A stretch of 54,181 nt of DNA from DAIMFL01 sp964372215 (lineage in GTDB: Bacteria; Pseudomonadota; Alphaproteobacteria; Dongiales; Dongiaceae): the NCBI GenBank assembly GCA_964372215.1, contig CAYJQC010000028.1, positions 1 to 54,181 of the forward strand, read 5' to 3'. The position numbers and the translations under genes were made by a program. The first letter of the stretch is position 1; each line of letters opens with the position of its first letter. Shown here piece after piece: positions 7,952 through 17,693 of the stretch. The notes beneath the pieces are model-generated. The model ran no database searches. It was not told the DNA's origin and worked only from the letters and a program-made list of their open reading frames with translations.

Positions 7952-8698
7952 ATGGCGGCCCTGTCCTCGATCCTGATCCGATCGTTCTTGCTCGGGCTCC
8001 TGCTTGTCGCCAGTCAGGCTGCCGTCGCGGACGATGCGGCGCCACGGCGGTTGAACCTGGATGGCCGCGTTCTGGCCATTCCGCTGCCGCCTGGCTATTG
8101 CCCGGCCGATCGCTCTCTTCCGGTAATCGACAAGATGTTCTCGATGATCGAGAAGGCCCTTCCCAAGAACATTCGCATGCTTGCTCTGGATTTTGGCTGC
8201 AGTTGGGTCGAGGTGGCGTCTTCCGGGAAGTCTCCAGGCTATCCGCGCTACGTCGCTCATATTGCTTCACTGAGCCCGGACGGGCGGGTGGCAACGTTCC
8301 CGGGGCGCCGTGATGAGTTTCTGGAGTCCGTGGTGGCGAGCCTCGCTAGTGCAGCGGGCCGCCAAGCGGTTGAGATGGCACACGCAGAAGCCGAGCGGCA
8401 GGTGCTGGAGGAACTCAATCGCTTGGCTGATGGCCCTGTTTCTCTGGAGGACGTGCAGGTGGAACCTGGCCTCGCCAGTGATGCCGCAGGCGTTTACACC
8501 GGCGTTGTTGCCAAGATCGAGAATCGAGGCATTGTCATGCCCCTCGCATGTGTCAGCAGCATCACGCTGATTGGGGGCGTTGTCGTCAGCCTCAATTTTT
8601 GCCGCGAGCACGGCGGTTCCGGCACTTTCGAAGAGCTCTTGGCGGAGGCGCAGGCGTTCACCGCCGGACTGGTCGAAGCGAACGATCCCCGGCTCTGA
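7952..8698 (+). CDS. Hypothetical exported protein
   Basis: 248 residues, family not recognised. A signal peptide is clear: a hydrophobic run (ILIRSFLLGLLLVASQAAVA) ends in an Ala-x-Ala-type cleavage site before DDAAP. The ATG at 7952 is chosen because GGGAG lies 8 bases upstream; an ATG at 7934 would add six residues. The mature part has alternating hydrophobic strands (YVAHIASLSPDGRVATFPG, VYTGVVAKIENRGIVMPLACVSSITLIGGVVVSLNFCREH) and a helix rich in Glu and Ala, suggesting an alpha/beta periplasmic fold. The transposon inserted about 38 bases upstream, between this gene and whatever promoter preceded it, so expression may now depend on the element or be lost. Confidence 0.7.
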   Translation: MAALSSILIRSFLLGLLLVASQAAVADDAAPRRLNLDGRVLAIPLPPGYCPADRSLPVIDKMFSMIEKALPKNIRMLALDFGCSWVEVASSGKSPGYPRYVAHIASLSPDGRVATFPGRRDEFLESVVASLASAAGRQAVEMAHAEAERQVLEELNRLADGPVSLEDVQVEPGLASDAAGVYTGVVAKIENRGIVMPLACVSSITLIGGVVVSLNFCREHGGSGTFEELLAEAQAFTAGLVEANDPRL

Positions 8699-8726
8699 GA
8701 TCGCGGCCCGCCATGCCGCCGCGGCT

Positions 8727-9551
8727 TCAGTCCGTCGGATAGGGCGGCTTGCTGTGCCCTGCCGGCGATGCCGTGAAGATCTCGACCCCGACTTCGGTGA
8801 CGCCCACCGAATGCTCGAACTGGGCGGACAGCGCGCGGTCGCGGGTCACCGCGGTCCAGCCGTCGGCCAGCACCTTCACCCCGGCCTTGCCGGCATTCAG
8901 CATGGGCTCGATGGTGAAGATCATGCCGGGCTCGAGCCGGATTCCGGTGCCGGGGGTGCCGTAATGCAGCACCTGGGGCGCGTCGTGGAACACCCGGCCG
9001 ACGCCGTGGCCGCAGAAATCCTCGACGATGGAAAAGCGCTCGCGCCGCGCCACCTCGGCGATGGCGTGGCCGATATCGCCCAGGGCGGCGCCCGGCCTGA
9101 CCGCGGCGATCCCGGCCATCATCGCCTCGTAGGTCGTGTCGACCAGCCGCCGCGCCAGGCGCGACGGCGCGCCGGCCACGTACATGCGGCTGGTGTCGCC
9201 ATGCCAGCCGTCGAGCAGCGGGGTGACGTCGATGTTCAGGATGTCGCCGTCCCGTAGCACCTTGTCGGCGGCCGGGATGCCGTGGGTGACGACGTGGTTG
9301 ACCGAGATGCAGCTGGCATGGGCATAGCCGCGATAGCCGATGGTGGCGGGCACCGCGCCGGCATCGCGCATGAACGCCTCGCATAGCCGGTCGAGCTCGG
9401 CGGTCGACACGCCCGGGCGGACATGGGGCGCGATGAAGTCCAGGGTCGCCGCGGCGACCCGCCCGGCCCGGCGCATGCCCTCGAAGCCTTCCGGCCCGTG
9501 CAGGGGAATCGGCCGGCCGGTCTCGTCATGCTGGGCGGAGCGGCGATCCAT
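8727..9551 (-). CDS. map: Type I methionine aminopeptidase
   Basis: 274 residues. It removes the initiator Met from nascent proteins in the cytoplasm. All five metal ligands of the pita-bread fold are visible: two Asp in LNIDVTPLLDGWHGDTSRM, His in FCGHGVGRVFHD, Glu in FTIEPMLN and Glu in QFEHSVGVT. The substrate-positioning His is in YRGYAHASCISVNHVVTHG. Length and motif spacing are those of the bacterial type Ia enzyme, with a slightly extended N-terminus (MDRRSAQHDETGRP). It stands alone on the minus strand. Confidence 0.95.
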   Translation of the reverse strand: MDRRSAQHDETGRPIPLHGPEGFEGMRRAGRVAAATLDFIAPHVRPGVSTAELDRLCEAFMRDAGAVPATIGYRGYAHASCISVNHVVTHGIPAADKVLRDGDILNIDVTPLLDGWHGDTSRMYVAGAPSRLARRLVDTTYEAMMAGIAAVRPGAALGDIGHAIAEVARRERFSIVEDFCGHGVGRVFHDAPQVLHYGTPGTGIRLEPGMIFTIEPMLNAGKAGVKVLADGWTAVTRDRALSAQFEHSVGVTEVGVEIFTASPAGHSKPPYPTD

Positions 9552-9608
9552 GGCGACACCATAGGAAGTCGCCGGCGCGTCGGCAAACCGGTCCGATCGG
9601 ATCGTGCC

Positions 9609-10391
9609 CTATCGCCAGTTCCGCAGCACCCGGCCGAGCATGCCGGCGACCAGGCGGCGCGGCAGCAGGCGCGGGCCGATCGCCGCCATGGCGTTGGTCG
9701 GCCCGACCACGTGGACGACCCGGCGCCCGAGCGCCGCCAGGCCGTCGCGGGCGACCCGTTCTGCCGAGTGGCTGCCGGCGAAGCCGCTGCGCGCCAAGCC
9801 GGCGCGCTCGGCGAAGGCGGTCGCGGTGGCCCCCGGGCACAGCGCCAGCACGTCGACCGGCTGGTCCGCCAGTTCCGCCGCCAGCGCCTCGGCGTAGTGC
9901 AGCAGGAAGCCCTTGCTGGCGGCGTAGGTGGCGAAGTACGGCATCGGTGCGAAGGCGACCGCGCTCGACACCAGGATGATCCCGGCCCGCGCGCCGCTGT
10001 CGGCGCGGGCCCGCTCGATCATGCCCGGCAGCAGTGCCCGGGTCAGCGCGACCGGCGCTGCCACGTTGACCGCGACGATCTCCGCCTCGTGCGACGGCGG
10101 ATTGTCGACCACCCGGCCAAAGCGGCCGATCCCGGCGTTGTTGACCAGGAGGTCGATCTCCATCGCCGCGGCGGCCGCGATCACCGCCTCGCGGCCGGCA
10201 TCGGTGGCGAGGTCGGCGACCACGCTGCGGATCTGCCTTGTGCCGCCGGCGAGCGCGGCCGAGAGCGCCCGCAGCCGCTCGGCGTCGCGCCGGGTCAGCA
10301 GCAGGTCGGTGGTCGCCGGCAGGGCGCGCGCGAAGGCGGCACCGGTGCCGCTCGAGGCACCGGTGATCAGGGCCCGCCGGTATCCGCTCAT
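9609..10391 (-). CDS. Short-chain dehydrogenase/reductase
   Basis: About 260 residues with classical SDR motifs: nucleotide-binding TGASSGTGAAFA near the N-terminus, NNAG at LLVNNAGIGRFG, the catalytic Ser in ILVSSAVAF and the YxxxK pair in YAASKGFLL. The glycine motif TGASSGTG has Thr where Ile is usual. The extended C-terminus (LLPRRLVAGMLGRVL) is basic and amphipathic, which occurs in membrane-associated SDRs of lipid metabolism; the substrate remains unknown. A second in-frame ATG at 10400 would add three residues. Divergent from pgk, with a perfect 28-bp palindrome in the shared upstream region. Confidence 0.85.
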   Translation of the reverse strand: MSGYRRALITGASSGTGAAFARALPATTDLLLTRRDAERLRALSAALAGGTRQIRSVVADLATDAGREAVIAAAAAMEIDLLVNNAGIGRFGRVVDNPPSHEAEIVAVNVAAPVALTRALLPGMIERARADSGARAGIILVSSAVAFAPMPYFATYAASKGFLLHYAEALAAELADQPVDVLALCPGATATAFAERAGLARSGFAGSHSAERVARDGLAALGRRVVHVVGPTNAMAAIGPRLLPRRLVAGMLGRVLRNWR

Positions 10392-10436
10392 GGCCGCCAT
10401 TTCTCTCTGCCCGCCGCGTCTGCCGGGCCGCCGTCT

Positions 10437-10464
10437 GCCCCGTCCGAACCGGTTCGGACGGGGC
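10437..10464. promoter_or_regulatory. Perfect 28-bp palindrome between divergent genes
   Basis: GCCCCGTCCGAACC at 10437-10450 is followed without a spacer by its exact reverse complement at 10451-10464. It lies 46 bases upstream of the short-chain dehydrogenase start and 137 bases upstream of pgk. A gap-free palindrome of this length fits a dimeric-regulator operator or a cruciform-forming site. No adjacent regulator gene was found. Confidence 0.45.
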
Positions 10465-10601
10465 GCATTGCAGGGTAGCCCGGACCTCGCGCCGGGGTCA
10501 CGGGCCGCGTCGCCGCGGCGAAACGGCGCCACGGTTGCAATTCGGCGGCGGGTTGGAAATGATCGGCCGGCTTTTGCTCTTCCACTCGAACGCGGCGGAT
10601 C

Positions 10602-11816
10602 ATGACCGATTTCCTGACGCTCGAAGATTTCGACGTGGCCCGCAAGCGCGTGCTGGTGCGGGCCGACCTCAACGTGCCGATGAAGGACGGGCGGGTCGCC
10701 GACGCCACCCGCATCGAGCGCTCGGCCGTGACGTTGATGGAGCTGGTCGACCGCGGCGCGCGCGTGGTCGTGCTGTCGCATTTCGGGCGGCCCAAGGGCG
10801 GGCCCGATCCCAAGCTGTCGCTGAAGCCGCTGGTCGAGCCGTTGTCGGCGGCGCTGGGCGGTCGCAAGGTCGCCTTTGCCGGCGACTGCATCGGGCCGCA
10901 GGCCGAACGGGCGGTCGCCGCGCTCGCCGATGGCGGCGTGCTCCTGCTCGAGAACCTGAGATTCCATGGCGCGGAGGAAGCGAACGACCCGGAGTTCGCA
11001 AAGGCGCTCGCGGCGCTCGGCGACATCTATGTGAACGACGCCTTCTCCTGCGCCCATCGCGCCCATGCCTCGACCGAGGCGATCGCGCGGTTGCTGCCGG
11101 CCGCGGCCGGACGGCTGATGCAGGCCGAGCTCGACCATCTCGGCAAGGCGCTGGATGCGCCGGAACGTCCGGTCTGCGCGATCGTCGGCGGCGCCAAGAT
11201 CTCGACCAAGCTCGACCTGCTCGGCAATCTGGTGGCCAGGGTCGATACGCTGGTGATCGGCGGCGGCATGGCCAACACCTTCCTGAACGCCAAGGGCGTG
11301 AATGTCGGGGCCTCGCTGTGCGAGCACGACATGGCCGACACCGCCCGAATCATCCTGGAGAAGGCGCGCGGCGAAGGCTGCGACGTGGTGCTGCCGAGCG
11401 ACGCGGCGGTGGCCGCCGTGCTCGCGCCCGGGGTCGAGACAAGCATCGTCCCGATCGACGCGGTGCCGGCCGATCAGCGGATCCTCGATGTCGGTCCGGT
11501 CTCGATCGCCGATATCGTCGACCGGCTCGGCAAGTGCCGCACCCTGGTGTGGAACGGCCCGATCGGCGTCTTCGAGGTGCCGCCGTTCGATCTCGGCACC
11601 GTCGCGGTGGCCGAGGCGGCGGCGAAGCTCACCCGCGCGGGCAAGCTGCTGAGCGTCGCCGGCGGCGGCGACACCGTGGCGGCGCTCGCCCATGCCGGCC
11701 TGGTGGGCGCCTTCACCTATGTCTCGACCGCCGGCGGCGCGTTCCTGGAATGGCTCGAGGGCAAGGAGCTGCCGGGCGTCGCCGCGCTCAGGGATGCGGC
11801 GGCGAAGAAACGCTAA
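10602..11816 (+). CDS. pgk: Phosphoglycerate kinase
   Basis: 404 residues, close to the family norm of 395-415. It interconverts 1,3-bisphosphoglycerate plus ADP and 3-phosphoglycerate plus ATP in glycolysis and gluconeogenesis. Family segments are intact: substrate-binding VRADLNVPMKDG and SHFGRPKGG near the N-terminus, nucleotide-binding GGAKISTKLDLLGNL and GGGMANTFL in mid-protein, NGPIGVFEVPPFDLGT and the terminal AGGGDTVAAL. The gene is monocistronic; gap and fba are not adjacent. Its stop overlaps the stop of the convergent azlD by 4 bases, an unusually tight tail-to-tail junction. Confidence 0.96.
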   Translation: MTDFLTLEDFDVARKRVLVRADLNVPMKDGRVADATRIERSAVTLMELVDRGARVVVLSHFGRPKGGPDPKLSLKPLVEPLSAALGGRKVAFAGDCIGPQAERAVAALADGGVLLLENLRFHGAEEANDPEFAKALAALGDIYVNDAFSCAHRAHASTEAIARLLPAAAGRLMQAELDHLGKALDAPERPVCAIVGGAKISTKLDLLGNLVARVDTLVIGGGMANTFLNAKGVNVGASLCEHDMADTARIILEKARGEGCDVVLPSDAAVAAVLAPGVETSIVPIDAVPADQRILDVGPVSIADIVDRLGKCRTLVWNGPIGVFEVPPFDLGTVAVAEAAAKLTRAGKLLSVAGGGDTVAALAHAGLVGAFTYVSTAGGAFLEWLEGKELPGVAALRDAAAKKR

Positions 11817-12169
11817 CCGATCCGCCCGACCGTCAGCAGGATCAGCACGCCGGCCCCGGCGGCCACGCCGAACAGGATGTTGCGCCGGGTCAGGAAGAAG
11901 ATGACCAGCGCGATCGCCGCGGCGGCGACCCGATCGGTCATCGCGGTGTCCTGCAGCGGCCCCTGGGGCAGCACGATCATGCGGGCGATCAGCCCGGCGA
12001 GCAGCGCATAGGCGACCGCGCCGAGCCAGCGCACCGCCCAGCCGTCGGGATCGATGCGACCCGAGAGCGCGACGCCGACGCCGCGCCAGGCATAGGTGAC
12101 GATCGCGGCGAGGCCGAGCAGGGCCCATGGCCACAGCGCGGCCGAGAGTTCGACCCCGGGCTCAGCCAT
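11813..12169 (-). CDS. azlD: AzlD family branched-chain amino acid exporter, small subunit
   Basis: 118 residues, nearly all membrane-embedded, with about four hydrophobic segments (WPWALLGLAAIVTYAW, LGAVAYALLAGLIAR, AAAAIALVIFFL, FGVAAGAGVLILLT). AzlD-type proteins pair with AzlC to form a two-component inner-membrane exporter for branched-chain amino acids or related compounds. It overlaps azlC by 8 bases, so the two are co-translated. The stop overlaps the pgk stop. Confidence 0.85.
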   Translation of the reverse strand: MAEPGVELSAALWPWALLGLAAIVTYAWRGVGVALSGRIDPDGWAVRWLGAVAYALLAGLIARMIVLPQGPLQDTAMTDRVAAAAIALVIFFLTRRNILFGVAAGAGVLILLTVGRIG

Positions 12170-12899
12170 GGCCGTGGCCCCGCCGCGCCCGGCGGCGCCG
12201 GCGCCAGGCGGTGATCAGGAACGCCGCGGTGCCGGCGAGCAGCCCGGTCGCCAGCAGCCCCCAGTCCGGATCGACGAGATGCAGCAGCGGCCCGGCGACG
12301 GCGCCGAGGCCGAGCGCCAGCGCCCGTTCGGGCTGGCGGAAATCGGCGACGAAGATCAGCATGAAATAGATCGGATTCAGGAACACCAGCCCGAGGGTGA
12401 CGTATTGCGGCACATGGGCGGCCAGCATGTAGCCGAGGGCGGTGGCCGCCAGGGTGCCGGACCACAGCACCAGCGCGAAGCCGAGGAAGTAAGGCAGGCG
12501 CCGCTCATGCGCCATCGCCGGGCAGCGCTGCATGGCGACGGTCCAGCTGGTGACGGCGACGAAATGCGCCGCCAGGTAATAGCGCCAGCGCGGCGTGCCG
12601 GGCGCCCGCAGGATCGGCATCAGCACCACCGTCATCGGCAGCAGCCGGGCGTTGCTCAGGGCGACGGCGAGCAGGATCACCGCGGCCGACCCGCCGATCG
12701 CGTAGAGCTCGACCAGCGCGATCTGCCCGGGCAGCGCCCAGCCGGTCGCGGTCGAGGCCAGGCCGAGCCAGAGCGACAGCCCGCTCTCGCGGCATAGCGA
12801 GCCGAAGCCGACGAAGCTGGCGGCGATCACCAGGGCCGGGACCCCGACGGCATCGCGCAGGCCGGCGGCGAGCGCCGAGGAGAAGCGTGAATCGGTCAT
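12162..12899 (-). CDS. azlC: AzlC family branched-chain amino acid exporter, large subunit
   Basis: 245 residues with multiple membrane spans and the AzlC opening FSSALAAGLRDAVGVPALVIAA, followed by the conserved GFGSLCRESGLSLW region. Together with AzlD it is expected to export branched-chain amino acids. First gene of a two-gene minus-strand operon. The substrate is inferred from family only. Confidence 0.87.
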   Translation of the reverse strand: MTDSRFSSALAAGLRDAVGVPALVIAASFVGFGSLCRESGLSLWLGLASTATGWALPGQIALVELYAIGGSAAVILLAVALSNARLLPMTVVLMPILRAPGTPRWRYYLAAHFVAVTSWTVAMQRCPAMAHERRLPYFLGFALVLWSGTLAATALGYMLAAHVPQYVTLGLVFLNPIYFMLIFVADFRQPERALALGLGAVAGPLLHLVDPDWGLLATGLLAGTAAFLITAWRRRRRARRGHGHG

Positions 12900-13058
12900 C
12901 GGGCGGGGATTCGACAGTGGCGGCTCACGCGCGGCGGCTCGACAGGCGCGGGCGGCGCGCGGCCCCGCGCAACGGGCCGTCTAACATGCGAATTTCGCGG
13001 GGCAATGCACCGGTGCGGGCAGGGCAGCCCCGAGGTGCCGCCGCGGGGAGCGCCGGGC

Positions 13059-14625
<1,567 letters not shown>

Positions 14626-14645
<20 letters not shown>

Positions 14646-15774
14646 CGCGGGCCTCCTCGACGGTCTTGATGGCCTGCAGCAGATCGGGATCGCGGCGCCA
14701 GCGCTCCAGCACGGTCTGGGCCGCCTGCGGACGGACATTCTCGAAGAAGGACAGGATGCGCGAGAGGTCGCGCGGGTCCATCGAGCGTTCGGACGGGCGG
14801 GCGCGCCGGCTGAGCAGGAAGATGGTGGCGAAGGTCGGCTTGTCGATCTCGAGCCCGCGGCAGCAGACCGCGAGGCCCTCGCCGCCCGGCTCGAAGACCA
14901 GTCGCCGCACCAGCTGCAGGCGCAGGCCGCTGAGCTCCGCCAGCATGGCCTCGAACAGCGGAACCTCGCCCTGGCGCAGGGTCTGCACCAGCAGTCGCGG
15001 ATTGATCTGCCGGGTCTCGGCGAGGTGGCGGGCGAGCGCGGCGGACTTGTCCACCGCGCCCGCCGCGATCTCGTCGTGAAGCTTGGCCAGGGTGCCCTTG
15101 GCGGCGCCCTCGACCGCTTCGTCGAGGGTGGCCGCGTCGATGTCGAAGTGCTCGAGGATGTGCTGGCGCAACGCCGCGGAGACCCAGAAATACAGCTTCC
15201 TGGCCAGGGCTGTCGGCAGGTCCTCGCGGCGCACGATCGGCTCGTGGAAGCTGTCGACCCGGCGCGACTGGTCGACGAGATACTCCATCGTCGCCCCCGA
15301 GATGCGCGCGTCCTGGTTTTCCAGCAGGGTCTTGATGACGTCCTTGCTGCCGGCCTCGACCAGCACGTCGGAGACCTGCTCCGACAGGTTGCGGCGCATC
15401 GCGATGGCGAGCTGATGCTGCATCGTGCGATTGCGGATGATCTCGATCAGGTCGACGTCGAGCAGCGCCTCGCTGCGCATCAGGATCGGCTGGGCGATGT
15501 CGATCTCGTCGTTGGCGAGCGCCACGATCACGTCGTGCGGCGCCGTCGGCACCAGCGCCAGCCGCTCGGCCAGCGCCTTGCGCACCGGTACGGCCACGTC
15601 GTGGATCAGCTTCTTCAGGATGTCGGTCATCAGGGCGCGCTCATGCGCGGTCAGCGCCGTGCCCTTGTCGAAGAACAGGTCGCTGACGATGGCGACCAAC
15701 TGCTTCCGGCCTTCGATCGACTTGTCGCGAGCAAGCCGAAGCAGATGGGTCACGTCGTCCGATGTTGCCGTCAT
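14626..15774 (-). CDS. DUF2336 domain-containing protein
   Basis: 382 residues, mostly helical and charged, with DUF2336 features: HLLRLARDKSIEGRKQLVAIV at the start, then repeated helical pairs such as KKLIHDVAVPVRKALAERLA and DEIDIAQPILMRSEALLD, resembling HEAT-like repeats. DUF2336 proteins are largely alphaproteobacterial and their biochemical role is not established. The last 20 bases overlap the start of the PAS histidine kinase, so the pair is almost certainly co-expressed and may act together in signalling; that link is inference from gene order. Confidence 0.8.
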
Positions 15775-16130
15775 CAGATGAATCTTGCCCAGATCACCCC
15801 TCGCGCCCCACTGCTAGACATGCGAGCTCCAGACGAGTCGCATTTGCGTCGCACAGGACTTCGGCGCGACGTTCTCAGCCCCCCGATCGACAAAACTTTA
15901 TCCGAATTTTGAATCAATTGAAACCAATGATCCAAGACCGCAGGATACATGATTGATCCCAGAACATTTTCGACATGCGTGCTTAACGGAGTCTTACCGC
16001 CGCCGGCGAACGCGTGCATTCATGTGCGACGGCACGCAAATGCTCGATCGTGGTCTGTTCTTGAATCCAGGCGATTGCTCGCGCCATCGCGGAAGGCCGG
16101 CTTGGCGTTGCCGGCTTGGCCCGGCCGCGC
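15775..16130. other. Intergenic region, AT-rich pocket, no gene seen
   Basis: 356 bases upstream of the DUF2336 gene and downstream of the hypothetical gene at 16131. Bases about 15,890-15,990 are markedly AT-rich for this genome and probably hold the promoter of the DUF2336/kinase operon. TTAA-CGGAGTC-TTAC at 15983-15997 matches seven of eight positions of the CtrA consensus TTAA-N7-TTAA. Short frames show no family similarity. Confidence 0.5.
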
Positions 16131-16898
16131 TCAGCGCTCCACCTTCTTCAGGAGCTGCCGGGGGCGCCGGCTGCGCGCGGTCGAGAACAGCGAGAAGGTG
16201 CGGCTGACATACTGGGTCACCGCATCCATGCCCTTCAGGTACTGCTCGAGCTCCGGCGTCATCTGCGCCTCGACCAGCCGGATGTGGCGCGACGGATCCT
16301 CGGTCTCGAAGCGGGCATAGAACCACGGCTCGCCGCGCTTCAGGATCAGGTCTTTCGAGGGATCGTGCCACTCGAACGCCCACATCATGATCCGCGGCCA
16401 GTCATGGATCGGGAAGCGGCCGCAAATCAGGGTGCCGGGCAGCGGGTCCGCCCGGTAATGCAGGAACGGCGGCATCTGGGCGATCCACACCGGCTCGTCG
16501 GCGACGAAGCGGTAGGGCGTCTTGATCTGCAGCACCGGCTTCATCGGCTCGCGCCATTCGCTCGGCTGGCTCGGCTTGACCAGCTGGGCCAGGAACTGCG
16601 GGTTGGCCGTCGATTCCTGCGGCCGCGGATACTGCACCTGGAGGTTGCCCTTGTCGTCGCGGCCGAGCCGCAAATGCACGTCGAACGGGCAGGGCACCTC
16701 GATCAGCCGGGCCTCGATGTCGAGCACCGCCGGGCAATAGCCGACCGCCTTGGCCGAGGGCGGGTTCGGCGCCTTGCGCTGGTACGGGCGCGGCGCCTCG
16801 TAGATGAAGCCGGCCTTGTCGGCATCGATCATCCAGCCGACCTCGACGCTGCGCCGCCGCTCGACCCCGCGCTTCGCCCAATCGAACCAGCCCGCCAT
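16131..16898 (-). CDS. Hypothetical protein
   Basis: 255 residues, family not firmly recognised. It starts MAGWFDWAKRGVERRRSVEV and ends in a basic tail (STARSRRPRQLLKKVER). It is rich in Trp, Pro and aromatic residues (WREPMKPVLQIKTPYRF, MPPFLHYRADPLPG, FPIHDWPRIMMWAFEWHD), with no membrane span or signal peptide. An open frame continues upstream through the Nudix coding region on the opposite strand; it is rejected because this ATG begins the conserved-looking domain. The Cys, His and Asp pattern does not reveal a catalytic site. Confidence 0.7.
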   Translation of the reverse strand: MAGWFDWAKRGVERRRSVEVGWMIDADKAGFIYEAPRPYQRKAPNPPSAKAVGYCPAVLDIEARLIEVPCPFDVHLRLGRDDKGNLQVQYPRPQESTANPQFLAQLVKPSQPSEWREPMKPVLQIKTPYRFVADEPVWIAQMPPFLHYRADPLPGTLICGRFPIHDWPRIMMWAFEWHDPSKDLILKRGEPWFYARFETEDPSRHIRLVEAQMTPELEQYLKGMDAVTQYVSRTFSLFSTARSRRPRQLLKKVER

Positions 16899-17018
16899 CC
16901 CCGCTCCCGTCCGCTGCCGTCGCGCCCGCGCGTCGGATCGGCCGATGGCGCGGGCGCCGGCAGATTGGCCTCCTGCGGGCCGCTTGTCCACCGATCGGCG
17001 CCGCGCCACACTGCGGCG

Positions 17019-17603
17019 ATGAGTTCCCCCTCCGATCCGCATTCCGCCGCGTCGGGGCACGCCAGCACCGGCACCGTGCGCCCGAACAGCTTCGTGCGCG
17101 CAGTGCCGGACGGCGACAGTCATGCCCGGCTGGTCTGCGCCGATTGCGGCTTCATCAACTACGAGAATCCGAAGATCGTGGTCGGTGCGGTGTGCGGCTG
17201 GGACGACCGCATCCTGCTGTGCCGGCGCGCGATCGAACCGCGGCGCGGCTACTGGACGCTGCCCGCCGGCTACATGGAGCTGAACGAGACCACCGCCGAC
17301 GGCGCCCGACGCGAGGCCTGGGAAGAGGCGCGGGCGCGCATCGACCTCGACGCCGTGCTGGCGGTCTACAGCATTCCCCGGCTCAGCCAGGTGCAGGTGA
17401 TCTACCGCGCCCGGCTGCAGTCGCCGGAGGTCGCGGCCGGGCCGGAATCGGCCGAGGTCGGGCTGTTCCGCTGGGCCGAGATCCCGTGGCCCGATCTGGC
17501 CTTCCCATCGGTGCGCTGGGCGCTCGAGCATTTCCGCCAGGCGCTGGCGCAGCCCGACCTGCCGACCCAGGGCAACCCGCCCGGCGAAGCCGGGAATTAC
17601 TGA
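17019..17603 (+). CDS. Zinc-ribbon Nudix hydrolase
   Basis: 194 residues. A partial zinc ribbon (CADCGFINYENPKIVVGAVCGW) precedes a Nudix domain with the box GYMELNETTADGARREAWEE. The usual Gly two residues after EE is Arg (EEARARI), a substitution frequent in this subgroup and not evidence of inactivity. Family members hydrolyse NADH, ADP-ribose or related nucleoside diphosphates; the substrate here is unknown. The first two Cys of the ribbon are visible as CADC, while the second pair is not obvious. The C-terminus GEAGNY followed by TGA is the first copy of a 27-bp repeat that continues downstream. Confidence 0.88.
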   Translation: MSSPSDPHSAASGHASTGTVRPNSFVRAVPDGDSHARLVCADCGFINYENPKIVVGAVCGWDDRILLCRRAIEPRRGYWTLPAGYMELNETTADGARREAWEEARARIDLDAVLAVYSIPRLSQVQVIYRARLQSPEVAAGPESAEVGLFRWAEIPWPDLAFPSVRWALEHFRQALAQPDLPTQGNPPGEAGNY

Positions 17604-17686
17604 CCAAGCGGCGAAGCCGGTAATTGTTGACCAGGCGGCGAAGCCGGAAACCATTGACAAGGCGGCGACGCCGGCAACGGCCGAGG
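17582..17686 (+). repeat. 27-bp tandem repeat, about four copies, spanning the Nudix stop
   Basis: Units begin CGGCGAAGCCGG at 17582, 17609 and 17636 (27 bp each), with a diverged 24-bp fourth copy at 17663-17686. The unit is nine codons, and in the Nudix frame copies read GEAGNY-stop, GEAGNC-stop, GEAGNH-stop, then GDAGNG without a stop. The last codons of the gene with their stop have therefore been duplicated downstream. No spacers separate the units, so it is not a CRISPR array. Confidence 0.85.
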
Positions 17687-17693
17687 CGGCGGT

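Noticed and set aside
10437..10464. tRNA T-arm like GGTTCG
   Set aside because: It is the centre of a perfect palindrome; no acceptor or anticodon arms fit around it.
9609..12134. 841-codon minus-strand frame covering pgk
   Set aside because: It is the antisense of pgk joined to the real short-chain dehydrogenase; only the C-terminal 260 residues are genuine.
17019..17603. Inactive Nudix enzyme because the box Gly is Arg
   Set aside because: The same substitution is common in the zinc-ribbon Nudix subgroup, and all Glu ligands are present.
16131..17660. 509-codon form of the hypothetical gene at 16131
   Set aside because: The extra N-terminus reads antisense through the Nudix gene and its repeats (GFAAWS units), so only the 255-residue form is supported.
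17582..17686. CRISPR array
   Set aside because: Units are contiguous without spacers, overlap a coding end and are only four; likewise the 16-bp array at 27311.
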